This document shows, one piece after another, positions 1 to 7,725 of a DNA stretch of 23,424 nt (its first letter is position 1; every line of letters starts with the position of its first letter). The stretch covers positions 1 through 23,424 of the forward strand of contig JAEWNJ010000050.1 of assembly GCA_023392795.1 (NCBI GenBank), read 5' to 3'. The stretch comes from Candidatus Cloacimonadota bacterium. GTDB taxonomy: Bacteria > Cloacimonadota > Cloacimonadia > Cloacimonadales > Cloacimonadaceae. Under the pieces are notes generated by a model. The model was not told the origin of the DNA and did no database searches. It saw nothing but the letters and a program-made list of their open reading frames with translations. The position numbers and the translations under genes were made by a program.

Positions 1-1487
1 CCATTCAACTCACTCCGGCAAGGAATGCGGACTGTCCCGACCTTAATGGAACAACCCAATCCCCATACTCCAATATCAATATAGCCAAAAGCCCCCTGAT
101 CAATGCCGGGTGTCCGGAAATGGACGGAGAACCACAATTTGATCCCGATGGCACAATTCCCGCTATTGGTACAGCGTATTACCCGCATCACACCAGGAAG
201 TACTTTGAGCGTGTTAATACATCCGGGATCTACTGGATGTCTTTCCCGGTAGTGGATCAGAGCTGTACTATCGATGGAATCTCCATGAACGAACTGGATG
301 GTATATTCGCTGAGCGTATGATGTTACCACCCCTTGCAATGCTGCGTGATATCAGATGGAGCTATGATGGAACCAGAGCTGAAATGTTTTACCTCGGCGC
401 CCAGTGGGTGTACTCAGACCACCTTGTTACTCAACCCAAGGGCTACAAAGTTCGGTTCTTTCCCGGGAATCAGGATTGTTCGGTAGTCGTGAAAGGCTTT
501 AAGGCAGATCCGAATACCACGCCTGTAGCCTGGGCTGAGCTAAATCACCAGATGCAACCCTTTGAGAATTGGATTGGCTATTTCGTGGAATACCCCCAAA
601 AAGCAGGTGATGCGTTATCACGCTATTTGCCCGGCAGCAACCGTTTTCGCTATATCGATTATGTGCATACGATCAAAACCCAAACCTGGAGTTCCAGCAG
701 GATCGAAACACAGATGGGCAGCCCCTGGATCGTGGATCCCAATCGTTTCACTCTCCAGGATGGGGACATGATTAGCCTACTGCTCTTACCCGATGCCCCG
801 GAAGAGATGTACTGGCTCTGTCCTGACGGCTCCATTCCTCCCATCGAAAAGCCCCGGGCAACTGCCTTTGAATATGTCGAAAAGCTGGATTATACTCCGG
901 TGTATCTGCAGTTTGATCCCCAGAACATACCTGCTGAAGTAGGCCTTTACGTGAATGGAGAGTGCAGAGGCGCTGCCGTAGTGGATAGTACAGTGGTGGA
1001 TGTCTGTCTGTATCCCGGATCAAACATGGATTCTGGAGAACTGGAGATATTGTTTTACTACAAAGATAAAGGGATAATTACTGCTCAGGGCTGGAAAACC
1101 TACAATCCCGATAGCATGGTCTTTGAATCTACCGGCCTGAGAACTGACCAGATTGGCAGATACGCGTATCTCTCCTTTAGCGATAAAGAAGGGGAAAGTC
1201 CTGTTCCACTCGTCACCTGCCTCAACCAGAACTATCCTAATCCTTTCAATCCGGAAACGAACATCTCCTTTGTGCTGGCTAATGACATGCAGGCTAAGCT
1301 GGATATTTACAATGTACAGGGGCAAAAGATTGCCACTCTGTGTGATAACGAACTGAGAAAAGGCAAACATACCTTGCCGTGGAAGGGTGTGGACATGCAG
1401 GGAAGGAAATTGATGCCTGGATACTACTTCAGCCGTCTGACCACTCCCGAAGGCAGTTTCAACCAGAAAATGATGCTGATGAAATAG
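1..1487 (+). CDS. Secreted beta-helix-type protein with C-terminal FlgD-like sorting tail, 5' partial
   Basis: The frame is open from base 3 with no stop, so the gene begins before the window and the ATG at 120 is internal. About 494 codons are visible. The first visible part has the SPLINAG...GTIPAIGTAYYP pattern that typically closes a right-handed parallel beta-helix domain in secreted proteins of FCB bacteria. It is followed by roughly 300 residues of beta-rich sequence with no domain I recognise. The last about 85 residues form a FlgD-like Ig / type-A sorting-like tail, with the NQNYPNPFNPETNISF signature, a DIYNVQGQ strand and a final GYYFSRL...MMLMK strand. Such tails are known from proteins exported to the cell surface or medium. 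The ligand or substrate is unknown. A mini-hairpin array starts at the base right after the stop. Function as an adhesin or polysaccharide-binding protein is only a guess. Confidence 0.8.
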   Translation, partial: IQLTPARNADCPDLNGTTQSPYSNINIAKSPLINAGCPEMDGEPQFDPDGTIPAIGTAYYPHHTRKYFERVNTSGIYWMSFPVVDQSCTIDGISMNELDGIFAERMMLPPLAMLRDIRWSYDGTRAEMFYLGAQWVYSDHLVTQPKGYKVRFFPGNQDCSVVVKGFKADPNTTPVAWAELNHQMQPFENWIGYFVEYPQKAGDALSRYLPGSNRFRYIDYVHTIKTQTWSSSRIETQMGSPWIVDPNRFTLQDGDMISLLLLPDAPEEMYWLCPDGSIPPIEKPRATAFEYVEKLDYTPVYLQFDPQNIPAEVGLYVNGECRGAAVVDSTVVDVCLYPGSNMDSGELEILFYYKDKGIITAQGWKTYNPDSMVFESTGLRTDQIGRYAYLSFSDKEGESPVPLVTCLNQNYPNPFNPETNISFVLANDMQAKLDIYNVQGQKIATLCDNELRKGKHTLPWKGVDMQGRKLMPGYYFSRLTTPEGSFNQKMMLMK

Positions 1488-1578
1488 GCTGCTTCGCAGC
1501 GAAATGGGTGCCTGCGGCACGAAATGGGCTCTTCGAGCGAGATGGGCGACTTCGTCGCGTTAGTGGGCACTGAGTGCC
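1488..1578. repeat. Tandem array of five mini-hairpins, 20-nt period
   Basis: Five short inverted repeats with 3-nt loops follow the stop codon of the upstream gene: GCTGC-TTC-GCAGC (1488-1500), GTGCC-TGC-GGCAC (1508-1520), GCTC-TTC-GAGC (1528-1538), GCGAC-TTC-GTCGC (1546-1558) and GGCAC-TGA-GTGCC (1566-1578). Starts are spaced 20, 20, 18 and 20 nt apart. Spacers are near-identical (GAAATGG, GAAATGG, GAGATGG, then a diverged GTTAGTG). Stem sequences differ while base-pairing is kept, so the secondary structure seems to be what is conserved. Function is unknown. Confidence 0.85.
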
Positions 1579-1591
1579 GTGAGTATTAAGT

Positions 1592-1621
1592 GCCGGAGAA
1601 GGCTTTACCGCCTTCTCCGGC
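1592..1621 (+). terminator. Strong 12-bp-stem hairpin, possible factor-independent terminator or mRNA stabiliser
   Basis: GCCGGAGAAGGC (1592-1603) pairs perfectly with GCCTTCTCCGGC (1610-1621) around a TTTACC loop. No T-tract follows, so this is not a canonical intrinsic terminator. It lies just upstream of the Shine-Dalgarno sequence of the next gene and could instead affect that gene's translation or protect the 3' end of the upstream message. Confidence 0.5.
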
Positions 1622-1637
1622 TGAGATAAGGATGATT

Positions 1638-4259
1638 ATGATACGTTATGGATTGTTAATCCTGATAATGGCCTTACCTTGCCTGGTCTTGGCTCTTACA
1701 CATACAGTGAAGCAGGACGGAACGGGGGACTACACCCTCATCCAGGAAGCCATCACTGCTTCTGCCGATGGCGATACCGTGCTGGTTCATCCCGGCAGAT
1801 ACTATGAAAATGTGCGCTTCAATGGCAAAAACATCACCCTGGCCAGTCTGGAGATTCTCACTGGAGACAGGGATTATGTGTATTCCACGATCATTGATGG
1901 TAATCAAAGCGGGCCTGTTGTTCGAACTACCAGGGATGAAACTAACATCCATATTCAAGGTTTTACCATTACCAACGGGAGCGGAGACTTCAATGAATTG
2001 TACGATATGACAGTGGGTGGGGGCATTATTGTCAGCCATATGAGTGGAGATAGATCAGCCTCAATCATCAACTGTGAGATAACTGGCAACAAAGCCACCA
2101 ATGGGGGAGGATTTTGGGGAGGGGTATGCCATCTAGATCTCAGTGGGGTATCAATCCATCACAATGTTGCTTCCGCAGGAGGGGGTATGCAACTCGAGGG
2201 TGCTACTCAAATACCTTATAGTATAAACTTCGACCCCGTCAACCGCTGCAACATCTACAGCAACTATGCCGCTTTCGGCAGTGATCTCTACTTTTACAAT
2301 GTGAACTCAGTGCATGTGGTAGTGGATACCTTCACTGTGGCCAATCCCTGGAACTTCTATGCCACGGCTGTTGCCGCCAGTTCCAGCATTACCAATCCCT
2401 ATACTTTTGATATCCTGAATACGGTACACCAGGAGGTCAATCACGATCTCTATGTAGCCCCCTGGGGGGATGACGACAACAGCGGTTTAAACCCCGGAGA
2501 GCCGATGCAAAGCATCTTTATGGCCATGTACCGCATCGCTTCCGATCCCGAGGATCCCAAGACAGTACATGTGGCAGATGGACACTATTCTCCCTCCCTA
2601 AACAATCAGCTATTCCCCATTCCGATCAAGAGCTACACCAGTTTGGTGGGTGAGTCCAGAGAGGGAACGATACTGGATGCGGAAGGACTTTGCTTTAATG
2701 TGTTCGTATCAGCTTATAGTAAGAAATGGATGTTGTACAATACTACTCTACAGAATGCCAAAAAAGGAGTAGATTTAAGTCGGTCTAATAATTATGATAT
2801 ATCATCTGTAATAATACGCAATATTGATAATACTGGGATTGATCCGTCTGCAATAAACGGTTCACACGCAACTGGGGAGAATAGAATTAGCAATACTTTG
2901 ATTAATGGTGTCACCTCCAGAGACAGAGCCACTCCCCTTTATTTCCTGAGCTATTCGGGAAGTTTGTTCATTGATAATGTTGATATCTCCGATTGCAGTG
3001 CCCCGTTGTTACCAACCATTACTATTTCCGCCGTGGATGAATGTGATGTCATTTTGGATGGCTGTGAAGTTCACCACAATCGTAGCAGCAGCTCCGATGT
3101 GTTTGGTTTCAATACACTATTCCAGATATCACCATCCATGCCCTACGCCACCCGCCTTGGTATAGAGATCAAGAACTCAGCATTCTATGACAATTATCAG
3201 GCTACAAGCAATGTCATGGGTATGGCCCGCTCTCTGAATGACACCCTCTTCATTTCCAATTGCACCTTTGCCGGCAATAGCGGGGGCAGCGCGGTGATCG
3301 CCGTGCAGGGGACCAATGTGCTAACCAACAACATCTTTTACAATCCGGATATCACTACCCAGATCCTGATCCCAAACTACATCTCCTCCGGCATATACAG
3401 CCCCACCACTTTGATCAATAACAACATCCTGGGCGGCTCGGCCGGGGTGTACAGTGCGACTTCGCAGAATCCCGTGTATTGGGGAGAGGGCAACACCATG
3501 CTGGATCCCGTGTTCACTATGTCCGGCAATCGTCCTTACACCCTGGATCCCACATCCCCCTTGATCGATATGGGATGGCAGGCTGGGGCCTGGATGGATC
3601 AAAGTGTTGACGCCGCCGGCAATGAACGCTATTGGGATGGCGATGGTGATGGGATCACCCGCATCGATGTGGGAGCATACGAGTACCAGCCTGTTTATGC
3701 TCCGGGCAATCTCCAGGCAGAGCTGTGGCAACAGCAGATCCTGCTATCCTGGCAGATGCCGGAAGCGGATCGCGGGCATTCGGGCTTCCGGATCTATCGC
3801 CAGGGCCAGCCCTATGCCGATCTGGCAGATCCCTCCGCTCGCGCGTTCCGGGATTTCAGCGCAGTGAACGACACCATCAGTTACTTCGTGGTTGCGCTCT
3901 ATGGCAGCGTGGAATCAGCTGCATCCAACAGCGTAACAGTGATCATCGACTGTGTGGCCAATCAGGATGCTCAGATCGTTCCTGTTCCGGCAAAGCTAAC
4001 TAGTTCGCCCAATCCCTTCAGCGAGCTTGCCGTGATCAGTTATCAGCTTGAGGCCAAAAGCGAGGTGGAGATCAAGATCTACAACCTGAAAGGGCAATTG
4101 GTGAAGCATCTCTATACCGGCTCTCAGGACAAGGGAGATCAGGTGCTGGCCTGGGAAGGCTGCGACGACAGGAATCAAGCACTACCCTCGGGGGTTTATC
4201 TGCTCCGGCTCAGCATCGACGGGAAGCCCAAGCTTACCCACAAAATACTAAAACTGTAA
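1638..4259 (+). CDS. Secreted right-handed beta-helix protein with Fn3-like domain and C-terminal sorting tail
   Basis: The chosen ATG at 1638 has AAGG six bases upstream and opens directly into a signal peptide (MIRYGLLILIMALPCLVLA). A longer frame from GTG 1590 would run through the 12-bp hairpin and put a non-signal leader ahead of it, so I reject it. ATG 1632 is too close to the AAGG. After the signal come pectate-lyase-like coils (GDYTLIQEAITAS, ADGDTVLVHPGRYYENV). A second start of a helix domain of DUF1565 type follows (YVAPWGDDDNSGLNPGEP) with many N- and G-rich turns. Then come the GAYEY closing motif, an Fn3-like segment near residues 685-775, and a final about 85-residue tail (SSPNPFSELAVISY ... 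IKIYNLKGQLV ... LPSGVYLLRL). It is probably exported and surface-attached or released. The substrate is unknown. It neighbours a similar protein upstream. A stretch near 2730-2900 is clearly more AT-rich than the rest. Confidence 0.85.
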   Translation: MIRYGLLILIMALPCLVLALTHTVKQDGTGDYTLIQEAITASADGDTVLVHPGRYYENVRFNGKNITLASLEILTGDRDYVYSTIIDGNQSGPVVRTTRDETNIHIQGFTITNGSGDFNELYDMTVGGGIIVSHMSGDRSASIINCEITGNKATNGGGFWGGVCHLDLSGVSIHHNVASAGGGMQLEGATQIPYSINFDPVNRCNIYSNYAAFGSDLYFYNVNSVHVVVDTFTVANPWNFYATAVAASSSITNPYTFDILNTVHQEVNHDLYVAPWGDDDNSGLNPGEPMQSIFMAMYRIASDPEDPKTVHVADGHYSPSLNNQLFPIPIKSYTSLVGESREGTILDAEGLCFNVFVSAYSKKWMLYNTTLQNAKKGVDLSRSNNYDISSVIIRNIDNTGIDPSAINGSHATGENRISNTLINGVTSRDRATPLYFLSYSGSLFIDNVDISDCSAPLLPTITISAVDECDVILDGCEVHHNRSSSSDVFGFNTLFQISPSMPYATRLGIEIKNSAFYDNYQATSNVMGMARSLNDTLFISNCTFAGNSGGSAVIAVQGTNVLTNNIFYNPDITTQILIPNYISSGIYSPTTLINNNILGGSAGVYSATSQNPVYWGEGNTMLDPVFTMSGNRPYTLDPTSPLIDMGWQAGAWMDQSVDAAGNERYWDGDGDGITRIDVGAYEYQPVYAPGNLQAELWQQQILLSWQMPEADRGHSGFRIYRQGQPYADLADPSARAFRDFSAVNDTISYFVVALYGSVESAASNSVTVIIDCVANQDAQIVPVPAKLTSSPNPFSELAVISYQLEAKSEVEIKIYNLKGQLVKHLYTGSQDKGDQVLAWEGCDDRNQALPSGVYLLRLSIDGKPKLTHKILKL

Positions 4260-4312
4260 GGGAAATCCATCTTCCAGACCAACACACATCCCGAGACTTA
4301 TGGCAAAGGCAG

Positions 4313-4348
4313 AAAAAGCTTGACATGACCTAAAACAATGATTAGCAT
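4313..4348 (+). promoter_or_regulatory. Candidate sigma70-type promoter of the GNAT-racemase operon
   Basis: TTGACA at 4320-4325 is followed 17 bp later by TAGCAT (4343-4348), a 4/6 match to a -10 box. The preceding AAAAAGC resembles an A-rich UP segment. AAAAAGCTTGAC, an 11-nt gap and CAATGAT recur with identical spacing on the minus strand at 17055-17084. The transcription start would fall near 4356, leaving a leader of about 55 nt. Confidence 0.5.
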
Positions 4349-4409
4349 ATAGTTGTACGTGTCACATAGTGGCCTTCGGTAACACAATCTGGATTAGGAG
4401 ACACTAATA

Positions 4410-4856
4410 ATGCTACATATTGAGCAAATACTCAATCGAGAAACCCTGCAACAATTGATCGCCAAAGATGCGTTGATAGACTTTCTTTACACTCACCTCG
4501 ATCGTTTTCGCGACGATAAACCAGCCATCGCTAAAGCCATAGATTATGCATTCAGTACCCAGCCCGGAAAGGGCGGTTTTGTCCTGCTGGCTCTCGAAGA
4601 CAAGCAGGTAGTGGGAGCCTTGGTGATGAATAATACGGGGATGGAGGATTTCATACCGGAGAACATTCTGGTTTACATCGCTGTAGACGCGGCCAAACGG
4701 GGGCAGGGGATCGGTAAAGCCCTGATCGAAAAGGCATTTGAGCTTACCAGAGGCAACATTGCCCTGCACGTGGAATATGATAACCCGGCAAAGAAGCTTT
4801 ATGAACGTCTGGGTTTCAAAAGTAAGTACGCTGAAATGCGCTGGCAGAGGAATTGA
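4410..4856 (+). CDS. GNAT-family N-acetyltransferase
   Basis: This 148-residue protein has the usual length and layout of a single-domain GNAT enzyme, which transfers an acetyl group from acetyl-CoA to an amine. The strand before the CoA loop reads ILVYIAVDAAKRGQGIG, giving the pyrophosphate-binding R-G-Q-G-I-G at residues 97-102. Motif B follows as ALHVEYDNPAKKLYERLGF (118-136). The start has AGGAG nine bases upstream, downstream of the candidate promoter. The next gene begins only three bases after its stop, so the two are probably translated together. The acceptor substrate cannot be read from the sequence. The pairing with an amino-acid racemase suggests an amino acid or D-amino-acid derivative, which is inference only. 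Confidence 0.85.
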   Translation: MLHIEQILNRETLQQLIAKDALIDFLYTHLDRFRDDKPAIAKAIDYAFSTQPGKGGFVLLALEDKQVVGALVMNNTGMEDFIPENILVYIAVDAAKRGQGIGKALIEKAFELTRGNIALHVEYDNPAKKLYERLGFKSKYAEMRWQRN

Positions 4857-4859
4857 GGG

Positions 4860-5945
4860 ATGGCGCGGCTGAAAGTTCATATCGATCGCCTGATCCAAAA
4901 CATTGAGATCATCACGGAGTTTATGAATACATATCATAAACAATGGTCTCTGGTGGTGAAAGTACTGGGCACGGATAAAGCGGTACTTACCAGGATACTC
5001 CAGCATCCTGCCATCCTTGGCACCCATTCCATCGCAGTATCCCAATGGAAATCGCTGAAGATGGTGAAGGATCTGAATCCCAGCCTGCGTACCATGTATA
5101 TCAAACCCCCATCGCCAAAGAACGTAAAGGAAGTGGTCACCTACGCAGACATCTCTCTAAACACCAGTCTTTCCACCATTCTGGCTTTGAATGACGAAGC
5201 CAAAAGACAGAATAAAATCCACCAGGTGATTGTTATGATCGAAATGGGAGAGCTGCGTGAAGGCATCAAACGGGAGGGTCTGATCCCATTCTATAAAAAA
5301 ATCTTTAAGCTATCAAACCTGGAAGTAGTGGGAATTGGTACCAATCTGGGCTGTATGTATGGCGTACAGCCCACTTACGACAAACTGATCCAACTGGTAT
5401 TGTATGAACAACTGATCGAAGCTAAGTTTAACCGGAATCTGGAGCTGGTCTCCGGGGCCAGCAGCATCACGATGCCGATTCTGGAACGCGGCAAGGTTCC
5501 CTCTGGTATAAATCACTTCCGCATCGGAGAAGCTGCCTTTTTGGGAACCTCCCCTCTGGATAACAAACCGATTCTGGGACTCAATACCGGGGCATTTACA
5601 TTCGAGGCGACAATCGTGGAGTTGTACAAGAAATCCAATGTGCCCGATGGCACGATCACCGATGGGGCTGTTGGAAACACTGCCGATGAAGATGGTCCAG
5701 AAGAAGAAGGACAGAGCTTCAAAGCAGTACTGGATTTTGGCATCCTTGATGTCGATGCGGATAATCTGATCCCGGATGATCCCGATATCCGCTTCGTTGG
5801 TAATAGTAGCGACCTCACAGTATATGATCTGGGAGATAATCCCCAAGGCTATAAAACAGGCGATAATCTTCGCTTTAGTCTGAAATACATGGCCGTGGCC
5901 AAATTGATGTATTCACGTTTTGTGGAGAAAGAACTGATCGATTAG
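4860..5945 (+). CDS. PLP-dependent alanine/ornithine racemase-family protein
   Basis: The 361-residue sequence matches the fold-type III alanine-racemase N-terminal-domain family, especially the ornithine racemase branch. K34 in SLVVKVLGTD sits where the PLP-binding lysine lies near the first barrel strand. Other family blocks are IEMGELREGI (127-136), GIGTNLGCMYG (158-168), LVSGASSITM (196-205), the phosphate-contact region GKVPSGINHFRIGEAAFLG (211-229) and SSDLTVYDLGD (316-326). The likely reaction is racemisation of an amino acid such as ornithine. The exact substrate is not determinable here. A polar, acidic insertion near residues 265-290 (ADEDGPEEEG) is unusual for a compact barrel enzyme. 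AGAGG nine bases before ATG and a 3-bp gap to the GNAT gene indicate one operon. No strong terminator lies immediately downstream. The bidirectional hairpin near 6270 may serve. Confidence 0.8.
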   Translation: MARLKVHIDRLIQNIEIITEFMNTYHKQWSLVVKVLGTDKAVLTRILQHPAILGTHSIAVSQWKSLKMVKDLNPSLRTMYIKPPSPKNVKEVVTYADISLNTSLSTILALNDEAKRQNKIHQVIVMIEMGELREGIKREGLIPFYKKIFKLSNLEVVGIGTNLGCMYGVQPTYDKLIQLVLYEQLIEAKFNRNLELVSGASSITMPILERGKVPSGINHFRIGEAAFLGTSPLDNKPILGLNTGAFTFEATIVELYKKSNVPDGTITDGAVGNTADEDGPEEEGQSFKAVLDFGILDVDADNLIPDDPDIRFVGNSSDLTVYDLGDNPQGYKTGDNLRFSLKYMAVAKLMYSRFVEKELID

Positions 5946-5963
5946 TAATCCTGAGCAATGATG

Positions 5964-5984
5964 ATTGAGAATTGAGAATTGAGG
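5964..5984. repeat. Three tandem ATTGAGA/G heptamers
   Basis: ATTGAGA ATTGAGA ATTGAGG is an uninterrupted 7-bp tandem repeat 18 bases past the racemase stop. It sits at the left end of the gene-free stretch 5946-6258, which otherwise holds only the paired 50-bp repeats, a C9 run and spacer sequence with no credible ORF. Confidence 0.8.
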
Positions 5985-6017
5985 GGATTACTCAGTGATA
6001 GAGACAGGATTTGTTGG

Positions 6018-6067
6018 CACGCGGATTACACGGATAACGCGGATTTAGAAGAGAATTGGCTGCGCTG
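6018..6067. repeat. 50-bp intergenic repeat, copy 1
   Basis: This 50-bp block is repeated at 6140-6189 with 47 of 50 identical positions (differences at offsets 12, 19 and 35). Its first part is itself three 9-bp units: ACGCGGATT, ACACGGATA, ACGCGGATT. It continues TTAGAAGAGAATTGGCTGCGCTG-like to the end of both copies. I see no coding potential. It looks like a dispersed intergenic repeat element. Confidence 0.9.
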
Positions 6068-6139
6068 GGAATGAACAACGAAAGGTGTGTGGCTGGAAAC
6101 CTTGACTCTACTGATGGGACTGGATGGAAAGATTTTCCT

Positions 6140-6189
6140 CACGCGGATTATACGGATGACGCGGATTTAGAAGTGAATTGGCTGCGCTG
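6140..6189. repeat. 50-bp intergenic repeat, copy 2
   Basis: This is the second copy, offset 122 bp from the first and in the same orientation, with the same three 9-bp units (ACGCGGATT, ATACGGATG, ACGCGGATT). The 72 bp between copies show no repeat of their own. A run of nine C residues lies at 6223-6231 a little downstream. Confidence 0.9.
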
Positions 6190-6255
6190 AAGTAGCCTGC
6201 AGCAAGCACTTGCGTACAAATGCCCCCCCCCAAATCCTGAGAACTTGATTGCCTC

Positions 6256-6290
6256 AAAAAAGAGCCCCGCCATATGGCAGGGCTCTTTCT
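6256..6290. terminator. Bidirectional intrinsic terminator, stronger for the minus strand
   Basis: AAAGAGCCC (6259-6267) pairs with GGGCTCTTT (6280-6288). Inside it, GCC/GGC pair around an ATAT loop, with one C/A mismatch between the two stems. On the minus strand the hairpin is followed by six T residues, a good intrinsic terminator for the operon ending at 6311. On the plus strand only TTTCT follows, so it is weaker for the racemase operon. Confidence 0.85.
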
Positions 6291-6310
6291 ATTGAATCTT
6301 CTTCGTTGTA

Positions 6311-7714
6311 CTATGCTCTGAGCTGGAATCTGAATTGGTAGCTCATATCCTGCTGAACGTTAAACTTCCAGCTTTGAATGATGCGCTTCACTTCAGATAC
6401 GAAGCTGGCGGGATACTCACCCAGGGGGACCACGTCGGCCGATCTCACCGCTCCGGTGGGAGCGATATACAGGGTAACCTTGAAGCTCATGGATTGGTTC
6501 AGCTGAGCTTGGCGGTAGGCTGCTTCGATCTGGCTCTGGCGATCTCTTACCTGTTGACCCAGGCTGGTGTAGCGGGCCTGTTCCGATGCTTCCAGCTTTG
6601 CTATTCCGGTTTCAGAGACAGTGGTGATATTGCGGCTCTGGAAATCCTTCATGATCTGGACATCGCGGCTGCTTTGTTCCCAGGATCTGCCGCTAACGGT
6701 CACGCCACTGGCATCACCGGTGATATGACGGCCGGATCCACCTTCAGGACGCACTGCGTAGCCTTGGGTAGCGGGTCCGGATGTGGCGATAGCGCCGATA
6801 CCTTCAGTAAATCCAGGACCTGCAGCAGCGTTGAAGCTGGTTCCCCCGCCGGCTACAGCACCACCTGCGCCACCACCGCCACCGGTTCCTCTGCCGCTGC
6901 CACCGCGTCCGCCTACGGCAAAGCCTTCGACAGTGGTGACAATGGCATATTGGGCTGGGGCACGGGTTGCACTGGGATCGAAGTTACCCAGCATGCCGGA
7001 AAGACCGGCAGCGCCAGTTCTTCCGGCACCAGTTTGACCAGTGCCAGCAGCAGGCTTAGTGGCAGTCTCGCCACCTTCAGGTTCTTCGATTTCCACTTCG
7101 GCAGTAATGGCCGGAGCGTCAGTGATCTGCGGAGTTACTTTTTGTGCGTTCATGGTGAGAAGACGATCTTCCACTGAGGCATCGAACACCTGATCTTTCT
7201 TGAGGAATAGATCAAAGATCACAAGAAAGAGTACGGTGAGGATGGTCGCGATCAGCAAAATCGCCCGGTTGAACTTGCTTACGGGATCAGCAGTTGCTCT
7301 GGTGGCGCATTCTGCCACGATCTGACGTTGCTCATGGGTAAGAACGGCAACCCAGGGTTCGCGGTACTCAAAATCAACGTCCCATTCTTTGTGTACATTT
7401 ACATTGCCTTTGAGATTTTGATCCAGTACCAGTTGATTGCCGGAGAGCAGGTTGTTTTGCTGCAGATAGCTGCTATCCACTTGTTTCCCATCTCTTTCGC
7501 AGCTGAAAGCCGCGCCAGCAGGGATGTTCATCACCAGGGAATTACCCACTTGTTTTACAAACAGGTGTTTGTCCGGGAATGCGGGATCAAGGATCTGCCA
7601 TTGCAGATTCTTGTTTGAACCGATAAAGAACTGTTTGCGGATTTCCTTGCCTTCTTTGGCGTAATCCAGGAACTGCCCTTTGTAGTTCAATCTGAGACTT
7701 AGTATTTTAGCCAT
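6311..7714 (-). CDS. AgmX/TonB-type energy transducer with FHA-like N-terminus and Gly-rich periplasmic linker
   Basis: The 467-residue protein has four parts. Residues 1-150 are cytoplasmic and resemble a divergent FHA-like fold (FFIGSNKNLQW ... KHLFVKQVGN ... DGKQVDSS ... NQLVLDQNLKG). One membrane span lies at about 151-172 (AILLIATILTVLFLVIF). A long Gly/Ala-rich linker covers about 222-305, with GGRGGSGRGTGGGGGAGG. The C-terminal 85 residues resemble the TonB / AgmX-PglI C-terminal domain: FKVTLYIAPTGAVRSADVV (411-429), then IIQSWKF and a final strand FRFQLRA. Proteins of this build couple an ExbB/ExbD channel to partners across the periplasm. It is the last gene of the operon, 11 bases after the exbD paralogue with D29, with GGGAGG just before ATG. 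The FHA comparison is by eye. A plain TonB role is an alternative. Confidence 0.8.
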   Translation of the reverse strand: MAKILSLRLNYKGQFLDYAKEGKEIRKQFFIGSNKNLQWQILDPAFPDKHLFVKQVGNSLVMNIPAGAAFSCERDGKQVDSSYLQQNNLLSGNQLVLDQNLKGNVNVHKEWDVDFEYREPWVAVLTHEQRQIVAECATRATADPVSKFNRAILLIATILTVLFLVIFDLFLKKDQVFDASVEDRLLTMNAQKVTPQITDAPAITAEVEIEEPEGGETATKPAAGTGQTGAGRTGAAGLSGMLGNFDPSATRAPAQYAIVTTVEGFAVGGRGGSGRGTGGGGGAGGAVAGGGTSFNAAAGPGFTEGIGAIATSGPATQGYAVRPEGGSGRHITGDASGVTVSGRSWEQSSRDVQIMKDFQSRNITTVSETGIAKLEASEQARYTSLGQQVRDRQSQIEAAYRQAQLNQSMSFKVTLYIAPTGAVRSADVVPLGEYPASFVSEVKRIIQSWKFNVQQDMSYQFRFQLRA

Positions 7715-7725
7715 TAAACCTCCCG

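Noticed and set aside
1488..1578. The mini-hairpin array as a CRISPR array
   Set aside because: Units are only 20 nt, stems vary rather than repeat, spacers are the conserved part, and no cas genes are present.
1590..1637. GTG 1590 as start of the second beta-helix gene
   Set aside because: It would translate the 12-bp hairpin and place a non-signal leader before an otherwise clean signal peptide. ATG 1638 has better spacing to AAGG.
4413..5045. 210-codon minus-strand frame opposite the GNAT and racemase genes
   Set aside because: It spans the junction of two convincing plus-strand genes and has no ribosome-binding site or recognisable domain.
6223..6231. C9 homopolymer as a phase-variation switch
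   Set aside because: It lies between convergent genes, in neither a coding frame nor a promoter, so length changes would have no evident effect on expression.
6335..7177. 280-codon plus-strand frame opposite the AgmX-type transducer gene
   Set aside because: It is antisense to a gene with clear domains. Its Ser/Thr/Gly-rich product is the mirror of the Gly-rich linker codons.
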